Shown: positions 36,192-49,970, counted from the stretch's first letter. The stretch: DNA of 64,000 nt from Pristionchus mayeri (GCA_036245805.1 BTRK01000001.1:10106001-10170000); one strand, 5' to 3'. The notes: generated by a model not told the origin, from the sequence alone. Numbers and translations are program-made.

Positions 36192-36534
36192 CTGCAAGTA
36201 GGCGCAATCTCAATCTCGATTCGCTTGGATTTACGAAACTCAGGCAATTTCCTCATCATTTCACATGAAACGACCCACAAATTGCCCAAGCTTCGAATTG
36301 AACGTGTGCCAGACAAGGACTTTGGAACTTGAGCACAATCAATCCAAAATAAATTACAGCTAACAACGCTCCAAAGTCCTCGCCAAATCCAGGGACAGGG
36401 AGAGTGTGCTTGCGTGCGGGGGTGGATGCTTTCATGCAAAAATTGTCTCGAAACGGACGAGAAAAATCAATCGAAAACTGGAGAAACTACAGTATGCTAG
36501 ATGGGGGTCTTGAGCGGAGGTGGTTACGGTAATC

Positions 36535-39500
36535 TCATAGGGCTACTTTCTGGCTGATCGGTGGCGGCGTGGCGGCTTGCGTGATCAGCATCGGATTGGG
36601 CACGGTGCCGTGGTTGTTGTTGTTGGGTACGGTAGTGGCGCGGGACGACGGGAACGAGTCGTTCATGCCTCCGCCGCCGCGCGAGTCGTCCGACGAATCG
36701 TGATCCGCACCGCCGCCTCCTCCGATCGGCGTGTACTGCTGAAATGGGGGTACGGTAGGGGGGACTACGGTAGGGTCAGGTTCGGTGGGTCGGACGACAG
36801 GTCAGATAGGAAGAGAGAGAAGGTTACGGAAGTAGGTCACGCTCGGGCACAAAACGCTATGAACTCAGATAGCACGACGATTAGGGCGGAACCTACGTTA
36901 TTTAACAAGAAGGCCTCGAGGCTGTCTAGCCAGCCGCGCTTTCTGGAGGGGACAAGCGTTAGGGGGAGTGGTGAGCCGGCAACCGGGAAATGTCCGGACC
37001 AGACTTGAAAGGTAGTCAAGTATCGATTGTGTTCATTACATTACGAGATAACATTGAATGTTTTACTCATGTTCTACACTCGATTACTTGGTTACCGTTC
37101 AGATTCTAGACGGGACCGGGAAGTTGCTGGGCCGGCAACTAGGCTGCTACCGTACCTTGTAGGTGTTGATGGTGCCATTGGGCGGCTTGCGGTCGTCGTG
37201 GGGCGAGGAGCGCGTGCCGGCATCGTGAAGTTTCTTCTCCTCGATTGAGTGATGGGAGAAGGTCGACTTGGGCCGATCCCACGGCTCCGGACCGTACTGA
37301 GACTGCAATCACAGAAATTGTTTGATCAGAAAATTTACAATTAGTCGTTGCGACCTTCTGCAAGTGTTGAGCAATGCCGCACCCTCCTCAATCTATTCGC
37401 ACTCTCACCACTCAACGGTATGTCTTGTGCTTTCTGATGCTGGCGAAATTAATCGACTTAACTATTATATGTACCATGAGCACGTGGTATCGAACCTCGC
37501 TACTGTTTCCGTTCCAATATTACTGTACCCAATACAATCGTTCCCAGATCGTATATCGTAGCTTATCCCATGGCACAGTACCATACCACACTACCGTACC
37601 CTACTGCCATACTCAATACCACAATACCGTACCCAGATAATACACACCTCTACCGTACTCCATTACCGTACCCCTCTTCCGTACCTGATAGTTGTAGTAG
37701 CGCGGGAGGGTCGCCGGATGCGGGCCGTCTTCGTGGTGGCTGCTGTAACTGAAGATAATTTGAGACTATTCAAAAATAATTTCCTATTTTCGAAAATCAA
37801 AAATAGTTGTGTAGTTGTGAGTTGTGTAGTCCGTACACGAAAATTTAACTGCCTATCGGCATGAATAATTATTCAGAAATGGATTATATCTTATTGAAAA
37901 ATATGGCAAAAACTCAAGCATTGTACATAATTAATTAATTAATCTAATTAACTGACTGTCTGGACAGGCGTCGTCGTCTCCTCCTTCCGTGCGCGAATCG
38001 CAGTAGCAGGAAGCCGATCACGCCGACGGCTGGAATTAGATCTCGTAATTCAGGCCGCCTTCTCTTTTTATACAGAAAATTTGCAATTAGTCAGTTGCGG
38101 CACTCTGTTAGAGTCTGATTCGGTACATTTTACATACACCGATCTATCAGCGAAAAAGTACGTATGTATAATGAAACGACTGTGGTACCGTTTCTCAAGC
38201 TCTAATTATCGATATTTCTCAATAACTCCGAATCACTAACAAGTCATTTATATTATTGATATTTTATTGCAATAAACCAGCTTCAACCACTGTAACAAAA
38301 CGAAAGTTCCGAATGAAATGAAGCAGACGAAACTCAACCGAAAATTTGTGATCAAAAAGTTTGAAAAGCGACGATAAGCCAGATACCAATGATCAGGGAT
38401 AGAGAAGAGTTCAAAAGTCAGAGATCAAAATATCACCTTTTGCAAATGGCTCAGATATAACAAAATCATAAATAACAGATCAAAGATCAGTAATCACCAT
38501 TGAAAATATCACACAACCAGAGTTAAAAAAATCAGGGACAGTTTATTGTTCAAATCTCACCTGAGATTGCCATCAGTCCGATCGTCATGTTGCGCAGGTC
38601 CATGATGTAGTTCGTCATGCGGTGCATGTCGTCGGCCACCTGCAATTTATTTATTTAATATTTTAAATTAGATTATAAAAAAATTGTCTTTAAATAGGAA
38701 CGGCTTGACAGGTGATGAGTAGGAACGAAGAGGGTCATTCCTTGCCAAAACATCCCAATCTATGCCCTTCTAAATCGGAAATTGGTGGTTCACCAATATT
38801 TCTGAGTACATCCATTCAACATTTTGCATTGCCATTCCCGATTTCTTTCGAGCCATTTTTCCTCCCACTTCCTCAAAAAGACGCGGGGGAAGGGGAGAGC
38901 CCTGCTAGTAAGTCTATTAGCTACGTGCGCCCCATCTCGCCCTCTCGTCCTGCCCCCGGGCGCTGTTTTGTCACGCACCCTTAGGCTCACAAAATGATCT
39001 CGCTTTCTTTCTGCCCTAAGCAGAAAACTCCGAGCGTCTGACATGCCCGGAATAGGCTAGATGGAATTTCTAAAATGTGACTTTCGAAAAACACTGGAAT
39101 CCGGGGGTCCCGCATTGCCGCTTTCTGTCTCATCCCTCAAGCAAGAACGTATTCCCGAGACATGATTTGTGTTGATGTAGGAGGCGTCCCTCGAGGCCCT
39201 CGAGGCTGCCCGAAATATGCCAGATTTTGGCGGAGTGGCAAAGGAAGGGTGTAGATATTAGCCCGATAAAGGGAGGGAGGAGGGAGATGTGCCGAGAGGT
39301 GATATGTCATGCTCTTTTATCGCGGACAACGAGATAAATGCGCGCTTTGTGATGGATTTATGCGCGTTTTTAATCAAAGTGGCCGAAAAGGTGTTCAGAT
39401 AGGATAATATGACAGTTCTAGGAGTACATGGAACCGATGCCAGTGTTACCACTGCTAGGTTTATGTCCCTAGTGCATTAGAGTTCTCCCCGCTATACTCA

Positions 39501-41531
39501 TTTACCACTAACAACCTCCCTCCACCTACTCTGATGAGTTCCTCTTTCTACTTCTGCGTTCCTCCCCCGCTTTGGGTATTCCTCCATAGTTTGCACTCGT
39601 CCACTGCCCGACTCCAAAACCCTAAGGGATAGTTGCGCAAAACTCAAGGATCGCGGATTGTGCCCTCTCGATTGCCGCCTATGAACAAGGGCATGTCACA
39701 AGTTGTGAGTGGCGCCATAAAAAATACCAAGAGCCTCGCTGTTGGAAATTTGACCAATCATCAACTAGAGGGGCAGGAGAGGAATAGTGATGCTCCGGCA
39801 TTTATATTTTATGTGTAAATTTCGCAGATCCACTGGAATAGCCGCTTAGCAATTGTGATTCCCCCACATCTAATGAGTTCAATACACATCTATGACACTA
39901 CTCCCCAGCACTAGGTCGGATCAGAACAGTGACGTCATTCCGCCTTTGATATATCATGACGTCATGGTTCTCATCCAACCTAGTGCAGCTCCCAGCATTC
40001 TCTTTGGGAGACCACTTGCACTCAACTATTGCCTGCCTCGAACTCCCTAAGGAGATTCTCGCGAAATTCAAGGATCACTCTGCTTTTTCAACGACTCAAA
40101 ACGGAAGGTCGACACTAACAATTCCCTGATAAAGGCCGACAATCGGCTCCTTCGGATACCATACGGGCAAAAGCTTAGGAGAAAGGTGCGTTCTCGTTAA
40201 AGTCAAGGATCACAATTACGCATATAGCTTTCGCGTTCTTTCGACGGCCTGCAAAGCAAGAGCGTAGGAGTAAAGGGCGCTAATAATCTCGAATTCAGAG
40301 CAAACCCTCAGGAATGCTCGCGTAACTCTGAATCGCAATATCTCTCCCCCACTCCACGACTTCAAAGATTATTATTCAGCACAGATTTTTCTACAGCCTG
40401 TCAACAGTCAGAGGGTAAACGCGTGCGATATTATGGCACCATTGATATTGTTATGCTTCCCCATCGGAATGCTCGCATCTCGCGTAGTTCTCAAACACAC
40501 CATATCATCCCATTCGGCCCGGTTCAGAAATCAACACAGCCTTTGTGATCTTTCAACAGCCAGAGGGTAAACGCGTAGGAAGGGTCTCATTAATCATCTA
40601 TCCATAAATTCCCCTTTGGAATACTCGCGTAATTCCCAGCCGCGACTTCTCTCGCCCCCACTCTCTCTCCGGTCCTCGAACGTAGTAAGATATTGATTAC
40701 ACCAGGGAGATGAAGGGGGTCAGTGGTCGCCTCAAACCCTCTAACTCCCCTCGAGTGGCGGGATCTCCGACTCGACCACCACGGAAGATGAGGTAAACAG
40801 CGGTGGTCAATTAGACGCTCAGAGACTGACAGAGAGGGACACCACCCTATACGCGAACGTTTCCCAGAGAAGCTGGGGTCTAAGGAGAACCACTTTTCCG
40901 GCTACGCGCGAGAGAAAAATGCAAAAAAGCTAGTGTAGTAATTAATGAATTTTTCGATGATTCATTACCTAAGACAATTATTTAACTGACTAATTAACTA
41001 ATTACTAATTACCGAACCTTGAGCATTCTGGGGATGCCGTCGCGGAAGATCGCGTTCATGTCCATGCCGTATGCCGGCTGGTGGTGCTGCAATCAGGATG
41101 AATAATTAAATTATATTTTTTAAAAGATTTTCGCACCGAGGCACACTCGAGAATACTGGCAACATCGCTAAAGGTCGTCCTAATATAGAAAGCGACCATC
41201 TCGGAGCAAAATTGTGGCAATAATGGACGGAAATGTGCATCCTCCTCTATAATTACTACGAGTGACCACAGTATAGAATGCTTGCAACTGCACCTGTTTA
41301 CCGTATCTGGGAGTACCATATTACTAAGTCCTGCTACCGCATCTTGTCTATAAACCGAACTGTCCTAGTATATGCCGACCTACCGTAACCCATACTGCAA
41401 TTGCTGCTTACCGTATTCGGGGCTACCGTATCACTCTGTCCAGCTACCGTATCCCTGACTATCACAAAGTGACTCACGTCATTGTAGCTCATATCGGGCG
41501 GTGGCTGGTGCGAGGAGGACGAGGAGCCCAT
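36535..41531 (-). CDS. Single-pass membrane protein with long polar cytoplasmic tail, unrecognised
   Basis: Seven exons join in one frame of 229 residues: 41531-41478, 41086-41018, 38639-38561, 38029-37957, 37748-37685, 37302-37156 and 36738-36535. The protein starts MGSSSSSHQPPPDMSYND, has a short outer part, then a membrane segment MTIGLMAISAVGVIGFLLLR, followed at once by a basic stop-transfer stretch (HGRRRRRRLSRH). The tail is rich in Tyr, His, Pro, Gly and Asn (PRYYNYQ, GGGGGADHDSSDDSRGGGG, VPNNNNH) and ends ISQKVAL. The orientation (short outside, long inside) follows from the positive-inside rule. The tail looks like a scaffold-binding or phosphorylated region. I do not recognise a family. 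A CTGCAG acceptor lies about 50 bases upstream of the ATG and could be a trans-splice site. An alternative last exon may exist at 36129-36191. Confidence 0.75.
37560..37690. repeat. TACCGTA/TACGGTA motif cluster in introns of the membrane-protein gene
   Basis: The near-palindromic words TACCGTA(CC) and TACCATACC recur every 10-20 bases here (CACTACCGTACCCTACTGCC, ATACCGTACCCAG, CTACCGTACTCC, TTACCGTACCCC). Similar clusters lie at 36480-36780, 41290-41460 and in the palindrome at 63240-63680. They are intronic or flanking, and could be a diverged simple repeat or a bound motif. Confidence 0.5.
39480..40690. repeat. Diverged repeated block in a large intron
   Basis: Phrases recur in the same order several times inside the 38640-41017 intron: 'GGAATGCTCGCGTA', 'CAGAGGGTAAACGCGT' and 'AACTCAAGGATC', near 39640, 40060, 40195, 40305, 40410, 40460, 40565 and 40620. 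Spacing is roughly 150-200 bases and the copies are strongly diverged. An old tandem array is the simplest reading; exact unit borders could not be set by eye. Confidence 0.4.
39908..39986. repeat. Short palindromic MITE, family A
   Basis: GCACTAGGTCGGATCAGAAC, centre CCGCCTTTGATATATC, complementary arm CATGACGTCATGGTTCTCAT ending CCAACCTAGTGC. One side of the central block is shortened. Intronic in the membrane-protein gene. Confidence 0.8.
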
Positions 41532-44500
41532 ACTGCCTCTCCCTAGGCGTCGTCCCGCAGCGACAAGGGGGCGGAGTCTGCAGATGGGTGACATGTGTGT
41601 GGTGTTAACAACAATCAGTGGGCAGAGAGAGTACATGACATGGAGAGAGCGCAGAGGGGTCAGAGTGGGCGAGATAGTGCACGATAAGGAGAGAGTGAGG
41701 ACTGGGGCGAGCGGCGAGGTGAAGTACCGGTGATTAATCAGGATAATGAGGGTTGGGGACTGCAGAGCGGGGGAACAAGGAAGAAAGTTGGAAATGTTTG
41801 AAGAAATCAATGATCTGTCATCGGTACGGAACTGAGGTTGATTGAATTAGAGATAGTCGAACCAAAGAAAGGAAAAAATAACTGAAAAAATTGAATGAGG
41901 AAGGAAAATATCTGGCTTTCCACATTGTCAGACCTAGGCTCAGCGAGATTCTGACATCGCTCATCTAGCTAAAAACGCGCGAAAAGTGATGAGACGAGAG
42001 AGTGAAACATGATAAGAAACACACGGAGTAAGTGTGAGGGCAAGGAGGAGGAGGAGGGGGAGATGTAAGCCGATAGGCCCCTTGGTGAGGGGAAGACAGC
42101 ATAACTGATAACCCCTGAGCGAGTAGCGCGCTCTGCCTCTCTCACGTTTACAAGCTCTCTCGCACTATACCCGGCGGAATCGAGAAGCGAAAACAACGAA
42201 CTTGGTAATCATGCCCTCACACACGCTCTCGTCGTTCAGTCAGACAACAAATGAGCAGATTGAAGGGTATAGATACAGTACGAACTCAACCATCGAACTC
42301 TTCAAGTCAGTTTCGATCAGGCAATCAACATGAGGAGAACTTCTACGCCCTATTCACAATTGCTAAAGAACAATAGGAAAAAAGAGTATTTATAGTTTTT
42401 ATGAAAGAGCAACCGGCGCAGCATTAGCGAAATTCACAACAAGCACTAAATATCTCCGCAATGAAACACATTCGCCATTGCCCGAGAAAAGAAGCGAATG
42501 AAATGATTTCCGGCCACAAAGCCCGGATGCGAAAATGAATGACGAGCAGCAGACTAACAGCTCATCTCAGGTGTGAAAAAGGGGGCGGGGCTTCGATCGA
42601 AACGCGCGATTAGCTGGACGATCTGATAGGCGCTGGGAACGGGAGCGCCTGCTTGTGAAATGGAATGAATCATCGATTTTTTTGGGAAAAATAGATAGGA
42701 AATCATCGAATGATCCAGAGATCGACGAGTTGAATGGGGGTTGAAAAAGTCTCGAACTACTTATATATCGAATGAACTACCACGCGCTATGCTGACGACT
42801 CACGAGGCAAAGATGAATGAAATATGAAGGTGCAAGAAGGAACGAATGATAAATGAGTGATAAACACCGCTAGGGCAGCACGCCGTCCGCACGCTATCTT
42901 ATCAAAGCTAAGCTGCTGGGAACGCCAGATAATGCAAACACGGAATAAGATATCAAATGCCACGCCAAAACATGTAAAATCTAGCCAAAAAAGCGCCTGA
43001 CGCGTTACTCGGTAGGCGATTTGTCATTGTGAAGGGGGTTATAGATAACTGGCTGAGCAGGCCTGAGGAAAGTGGTGAGAGAGCAGGGAAAATCGAGAGG
43101 GGGAAGAGGGCGAGAGTGACTGGGTCTGCTCTCCCCTCGCCTGCTTCCCTCCAGAGCGCCAACTGTCCAGATTGATTGTAAAGAAACAGCGGAGGGGGAC
43201 TCGAGGGAAGGAGGGGGGGGGGGGGGGAGAGTAGATGGGGCGAATCATCTCAGCATCTCGAGACATCATAAGTTATCGGTCGGGACAAGCAAAAAACAGC
43301 TGACTGCAGCGGGCGGTAAGATCAAAGACCAATCGCGTATCGATCACTCGAAGCTGGTTATGCAAGATATCTGCTATAGAACGATCAAAGGAAATCAAAG
43401 ACCAAAGAACGACGATATATTATTTGGAAACGAGCGAGATGGAACCAGAAACTGGGATGCCGCACGTGATCAAAAATGCAAAAATGTCTGGTAGAGATCA
43501 AAGATCAACAGGAAGTGACTCGACGTCACTGTTTCGCTAGTCCGACAAGTGCCCAGGGCAATGTGTAAACTGTCGGACAATGATTAATCGACTGGGGAAG
43601 GACCAGCGACAGCAATGTTCAAACCTCCCCCCATGCCTAATCTAATGGACCAAGGGCAGAGGATCCTGGAAAAGCTCCGATTGCCAAATTCTAAGCTGAG
43701 CGTGCAACAGCCATCCACCTGGATGGCACTTCATGCAAATACAACCGCGTAGAAAATCGAAAATGCGCCAAGAAACAAACTGACAACGAGAAAAAAGAGC
43801 GCAACGCGTTATTCTACTGAAATATGAGTGAAAACCGCTCGAAAAAGGCGTTCATCTAGCATCTGAGGAAGAAAAATAATCAAAACAGTTCTATCATAAC
43901 ATGCAAAATGCAAGCCAAAAACGCTCGAAAATCGAAAAAAGACGTTCCTCTCGATGCATCTAGAGGCAGAAAATAATGCAGACCCGAGGAGATGTCGAGT
44001 GAAGCTTCTAAACTTGAAATTCCCCGTCGATTCTGAGGGAGAATCTGAGGGGGACTCAAAACGAAAGCCGAATGAGGCCACTCAGATTGTGTGGTCGGTC
44101 CTTAGAGAGATGAGACAAGCGGGGAAAGAAGCGATGAGGAGGAGATGGAGATCTAAGGCGCGTGTTTTGTACCCCTTGCAGAACCAGGAAATTGGGTACC
44201 GGTGTACCCAGTTTATGGTACCAAGAGCAGGGCGCCCGGACTATGCTACCGCAGGTACCGCCTAACCAGCAGGGATTGGGAATCGAATTTTTCAATGGAA
44301 AGTCTTTAGAACGATGAGACAAGCGAAAAGAGGGAAGCAAGGCACCGCTATCACAGGGACTTTTTAAAAGCAGGATTGTTACGAATATGTGAAGTCGCGC
44401 TAAACCAGCCCAGAAAATTCGGCATAACCCCACAGGAATAGCGCACCTGGGCGGGATTGCGATACGGTTTCCGGGTGCATTTCGCAGCGAAAATAGTGAA

Positions 44501-45339
44501 CATCTGGCGCGAAGTTTATGCAAGCGGGAGAGAGGCGACACCGAGGGCGATTTGAGTAATGCCTAGCCTCTCTCTCTCTCTCTTTCGCCTTGTCTCTCGG
44601 TGGACAGAAAGTGTGATAAAGCGCGAAGAAAAGAGTCAGAAGGGTGGCAGGAAACGAGTAATCGTCTGATTCTCTCCTATTCACATGCTCTCTCGCTTTC
44701 TCTAACCTTCGAATGAACATGGTGGAAGAAAAGATGCAGACTTGCAGGAAACTACTGTCACTTAGGCGAGGCGCGAAATATGAGAAATGTGGGCGCAACT
44801 CAGGATGTGCCAAGTGATGGGGATTGATGAGGACGGGGAAAGATGAGTTGTGAGGGAGGAAAGATTGCATGAAAGATGGCATGAGTAGGACAAGGAAAAT
44901 GAGCGGCTTTCGGAACCTACGATCTATTCGATCCATTCGTGTTAGAGTGCAATATTCGCTATCCCTTCATTGTAGAGTGGGGAGATGGTGCCGCGAATGG
45001 TCTACTATCAACTACTCCATGTACAGTAACCCAAAGACAAAACAATTATGATTTTAAAGATACTGGCTCCACAATAATGTCGCGCCCCTTTGCAATCGTG
45101 CCATATATCAACAGTGAAACGCAGGCGAACATAGCAGGGAATCGAGAAATTGAAGGACTATAAAACTAACCGCAAACTAAGGTAGTTATTATTATATTGT
45201 TACATATCAACTGTTCAAGTTATTACAAATGTCCTATGCGAGCTTCCTATGTCTCAGCACTGAAACGCAAGCGGACAATCCAAGAAAAGAATCGGAAAGC
45301 GAGGAGGGCTATAAAACAGAGGGCGCGAAAAGGCGAGAA

Positions 45340-46040
45340 GTGGCAGCTGAAACGGCTGAGAAAAGGCGAGGAGAGGCGGCGATGGTTTATGCCCGCTCCC
45401 CCCTTCGGGGCATAAATCCAGACAACACGCGCCCATGGGTTGCCGGCTAACTTTGGTGTGGAACGATCAGATAGAAAAGTACGGTACCACATAAAAGTAC
45501 GGTACCTTTTAGAAACATCATTTATTGGACACGTTCGGGACAGCATTACAGTATCCGGAGCAATTTTTTGCGGGTAAGGCTGAGAAAAGGCGAGGAGAGG
45601 CGGCGATCGTTTATGTCCCTTCTCCATTCGGGGCATAAATCTAGACAACACGCGCCCATGGGTAGGGAAATGGGTACCAAAACCGGGAAATCACAGCAAC
45701 CGTCTAGAATCAGGTAGTCTTATGTTGCTGAATCGGAACGAGAAGCCCTTTCAATCAAGCAGGAATTTAAAAAAAAAACTTCGGGGCATAAATACAGACA
45801 ACACGCGCAATGGGTAGTCGGAATACTTTGGTCCGGAACGATCATACAGCGCTTAGAGTACGGTATATTCACCACATAAACTGTCTAGAATCAGCATTGT
45901 TTGGGCACATTTGAGATAGCGCTACAGTATCTCTAGTTAATTTTTGCTAGAAAAGGCTGCGAAAAGCGACGAAGTGATCGTTTATGCCCTTTTCCCTCAT
46001 TCGGGGCATAAATCCAGACAACATGCGCCCAGGGTAAAGG
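45340..46040. repeat. Repeat array with a conserved short hairpin
   Basis: Four copies of the phrase CGGGGCATAAATCCAGACAA-CACGCGCCCATGGG occur at about 45405, 45627, 45782 and 45993. In three copies it is preceded by GGCTGCGAAAAGGCGAGGAG-like sequence and by GTTTATGCCC, which pairs with GGGGCATAAA to make a 9-10 base stem over a loop of about 12 bases. Spacing is irregular (about 220, 155 and 210 bases). Inter-unit sequence such as ACAGCATTACAGTATC is also shared. Confidence 0.7.
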
Positions 46041-47848
46041 CTAATTTATTGATATAGGACGACCATCCGCATTGTACAAGATAGTGCTTCGACAGGGCGA
46101 TAGATCAGGGAAGACGAGAGAGAGAGAGAGCCGAAACAAATAGCAGCTAGTATTCTAAAAGCACTAAGAAAAAGTCTCAAAATAGAATAGGCAGGGTGCA
46201 ACAGGGAATGCTCGAAGGAAAACCGTCCAAAGACCCAAGAGATGAACCAGAAGGGTGTAAAATGAGCGCTTATCAGGACGAAAATCAGCAATAATCAGTG
46301 AGAAATGGGCGAAATCATGTGGGAAAGCGAAGGCGCAGCGGGATAGAGGAGGAGCAAGGGCAGTATCATTGAGAAATAAAGAAAATCGGATGAATGCAAG
46401 AGGTCAAGGGTGAATTGAAGAAAAAAGTGAACAAACAACGATAGAACGCTCTCAAAATTACGGGTAAAAAGCTGAGAATTCATGGAAAAAGTGCTCAAAA
46501 CAGGTAGAAGCTGGAGATAAAGAGTGAAGGGAAGCGCGTTTCCCGCTAGGACTCGACCCGAGCGGCTAGAGAGCACGCGGAAACAGAGAGCGCGCTCTCT
46601 TGTTCTCCCGCACTCTCTCGCCCGCCGCTCCTCTTCCCATGCTCTCCGGGGGATCGAGAGGGAGAGATGGGGAGGTGTGAAGAGGGGAACGCTGCTTGCG
46701 CAAGTTGTTCATACGGCGGATGGTGATCTTTGATATTTGCCCAGTGGATTTTCGTGAAATCGCTCCAATTCTATCTTCTGCGTGCTCTTTCCGATCAGAT
46801 CAGTGATGTGGCATGCGTAAAAAGAGCAACGGATGGAATCGACCAACTGAGACGGTACTGTAAGGGCATCGTGTGATAATGAAAGGTGCAGCACAAGGGA
46901 AAAACATAATCACAAGGGGTCTATAGCACTATTAAAACGTTCCGACAATGGTAGTTGACCACCTAAGCCGCTAAGTCGCTGAGCCGGACTTTAGTACTTT
47001 AATTAGTATCCTCTTAAAAGTGTTTTTAATTTAAATTCTTGCGTTTTATCATCACTACATGTCAGGCCATAGGGATTCAAGGACATATGCGACAGGGAAA
47101 ATATTGGAAATAACTTTCTAATTTTTCGTTCCGCTTGTTTAGTCGCGTACTCGGCATGGTGTAGGACATACTTTTCTAATCCAATATTACTCAAATTTGA
47201 TACGGCAGGTCTGGGGAGGATACGGTAGGATTCAGGCCGAATTCTTGAATTGGTAATCGAACGGTTCCTATTCATCCTAGTTCCAAAACAGCAATACCTC
47301 GAAGGTTCGCGGGAACGCCGCTGCCCTAAATCACTCACACGCTTGCCAATGCATAACAGGCGTGTCCACAACACCCTAAATCTCCAGGACACCAGACGTG
47401 CGCATTTTGAGGAGACCCTAAACTGCCCTGGCTCCACTCGTTTTGGACACACTTTCTAGCTTTGGTTATTGAAAGAGATAGAGCACTCAAATAGAAGAGA
47501 GCCAGACCACTCCTCGGAGGCGCTAAACCGGCCTGCCAGACAATAAGCTGAACCAAACGAACACTGAGATGGGCAACAATTTCCGCAACAGTACTCGAAG
47601 AGATGCCTTTGAGGAGACTTTAACTGACCTGTTCATGGTATGATGGGTGATACATCTGATCCAATTGACAGGTAGAGAATTGATTTTAAAAAAAGAGGAT
47701 TCTGATATCCTATTAACGAATCGTGCAAGCATAATGAGAAAAAAAGGGCGTGAAACTCAACGAAAATCGAACCGGGGTCAACCAGAGTCTGCAAAGAAAT
47801 CCTCAGGCTCGAGCCGGCAATCAACCGTCAATCAAAGGATTTCTCTCC

Positions 47849-47881
<33 letters not shown>

Positions 47882-49880
47882 GCTCTCCTCTCCTCTCCTC
47901 CTCCCCCCCCCTAGTATCTCTCTCCCTCCTCCTCCTCTCTCCCTCCCTCTCCCTCTCAGTCGTTGATACTCAATGTGATTTGCAGATGCATTACACCGGC
48001 CGGCAGTCTCTTTCAGTCCCTTGCTACCTCCGCAATCCTTTGATCCGCTTCTCTATCTATCTTTCACCCAATCGCTGGGCAGAATGAGCGAGAGAGCGTG
48101 CGGATCGGAGAGGGTCAGACAGAAACCTCGCTCCTTAGGATATGAGGGCGTGGGTTCAAAGAGAAGCGCGCGCCGGTATTGGATGACACCAGGACCAGTG
48201 TGGGGTTGCTTGCAGAAATATGTTGATTTTTTATTGCATCCACTGCAACCGGAAGATAATTGACGAATCAAACATTTTGAGTGCAATGAAGGAGGACTGA
48301 AACATAACAGAAAATACGATTTAGTAGAAGGTGGGTCGCAGAAAATAGAACACTCCTGACTGATGAAACTGATGCTGATTTCTCCGCCTCAACACCCGCA
48401 GTCAATAGATCAAGTCAAAACGACCGCTCGTTTCAAGGGTGGCTAGAATAAGGTGATGAGTGAGAGGTGAGTGGTTCTCTCGCTCTCTCCGTTTCACATG
48501 CTCTCTATCTTTCTCAGTGGATCTTTGAGATAGAAGAAGTCATGAGAGAGGGATTTGAAGTAAAAGATAGTGGAGTAAGAGAGAGAGAGGGCTGAGTACT
48601 CTTAAATTTGTGCGATCTCTCTGCGATCTCTGGGAGAGTTAAGAGGAATGTAGCTACAGTTGTCGATAAAATGGATGAGGAAGTAGAGTGAGAAAAAAGG
48701 ATCATGTGATGTCACAATCTGATGTCTGGTGCTACAACCTGAATGCAAGGTTAGTAGTGAACATTCAGGCTGAAGACAATGTGCACGACTGGAGCTTTCT
48801 GCATGGACATTATGACTGCACACCGGGTGTTAGTCAGCCTATCAACTCATCGCGAAATCGCTGTCGTTGCTCGTTAAAAACAGGATGAGCACTGCAGGTT
48901 ACGCGTCCTGAACAGCTGCTAAGGCGGAAACTGACTCAACTTCTCTCGTTCTTTCGTGTTTCACTGCTCTTCATATCTACTTATCGTGGGTGTAGACGAG
49001 GGAATGATCGGTACAAGAAAAGCTGAGCCGCGACATGTCAAAGGGTTCTGAATAATATACTTAGCAGGGAACAAGAAAGAGAGATGAGATGATTGAACTT
49101 TTCATTCCGAATGGTTCTAGTTCAGGTGAGAACCGAATGATGTAGGGTCTCTATGCTTTCAAGAATTGTATCAGCAGTTGGTTTCATCATTGTACCAAGC
49201 ATATTCAGCTAAGAGAAAACAAGGTACTGCCCCCGATCTGGACCGAAGGAAAAGCAGGTGCTAAGAGAGTCTGGCGCCACATGGAGACGGGTGAGAAGAG
49301 TGAGACAGAGGAGATAGTGGTAAGTGGATTAGATGCCAGACCTGTTCAGTGCTAATGGTGTGCTAGCTAGAATAGTAAGACTAAATTGAGGGAAGGGAAG
49401 CAATAAAACAATTCAGTTCATCCTATCTCCATTCAATAATTGTGTTTCGCCGATCCTTCTTCTCGTCAACCAGACACAAAACAAATATTGTACGAAACTA
49501 CTTTCACAGAAACCGAAACAGGCTCAATTTTTCGGAATCCTTGTTTGCGCAATACTCATTCTCGTTGTACAAAGATTCACCTCCGAGCTCAGCGTAAACA
49601 CATCAACAGTTTAACTCGATGTGCATCTTCTATTTCAAGGGAATCGTGAACTTTGATCTCTGCACATCGACAACTTACTTGGTCTCTTGAATTAGTAATA
49701 TATCTCAGCTGTTAGATGTCACCTGTAGTACTTGTTCTGTTTATTCACAAGTCAAACAACGAATCACACTGTGACCACACCGACAAATTCTGATTTCTCT
49801 TCTCTCATATCTTTGTAAATCAAGTAATGCGCAATTAAAGTAGAAATATCATCTTGAGAAATGAGTATCTTCATTCTATC

Positions 49881-49970
49881 GGCACTACGTCGGATGAGAA
49901 CTATCACACCATACCGCCTTTGACGTATCAAAAGCGGCATGACGTCATAGTTCTCATACGACCTAGTGCC
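49881..49970. repeat. Short palindromic MITE, family A
   Basis: GGCACTACGTCGGATGAGAA, centre CCGCCTTTGACGTATCAAAA, complementary arm ending CATACGACCTAGTGCC. About 90 bases, intergenic. Confidence 0.8.

Noticed and set aside
35820..36439. Long frames on both strands (up to 170 codons)
   Set aside because: Mutually overlapping on opposite strands. Only the short RSLEPIKLM exon within it has a convincing acceptor and phase. The Ser/Pro-rich minus frame could be another tail but lacks an acceptor of its own.
44056..44936. Minus-strand frames of 161 and 178 codons
   Set aside because: Low-complexity Ser/Pro/Leu/Phe composition over CT-rich DNA; no motif or exon chain.
47647..48087. 146-codon frame with a long Ser-Leu repeat
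   Set aside because: Product of a CT microsatellite; not protein-like.
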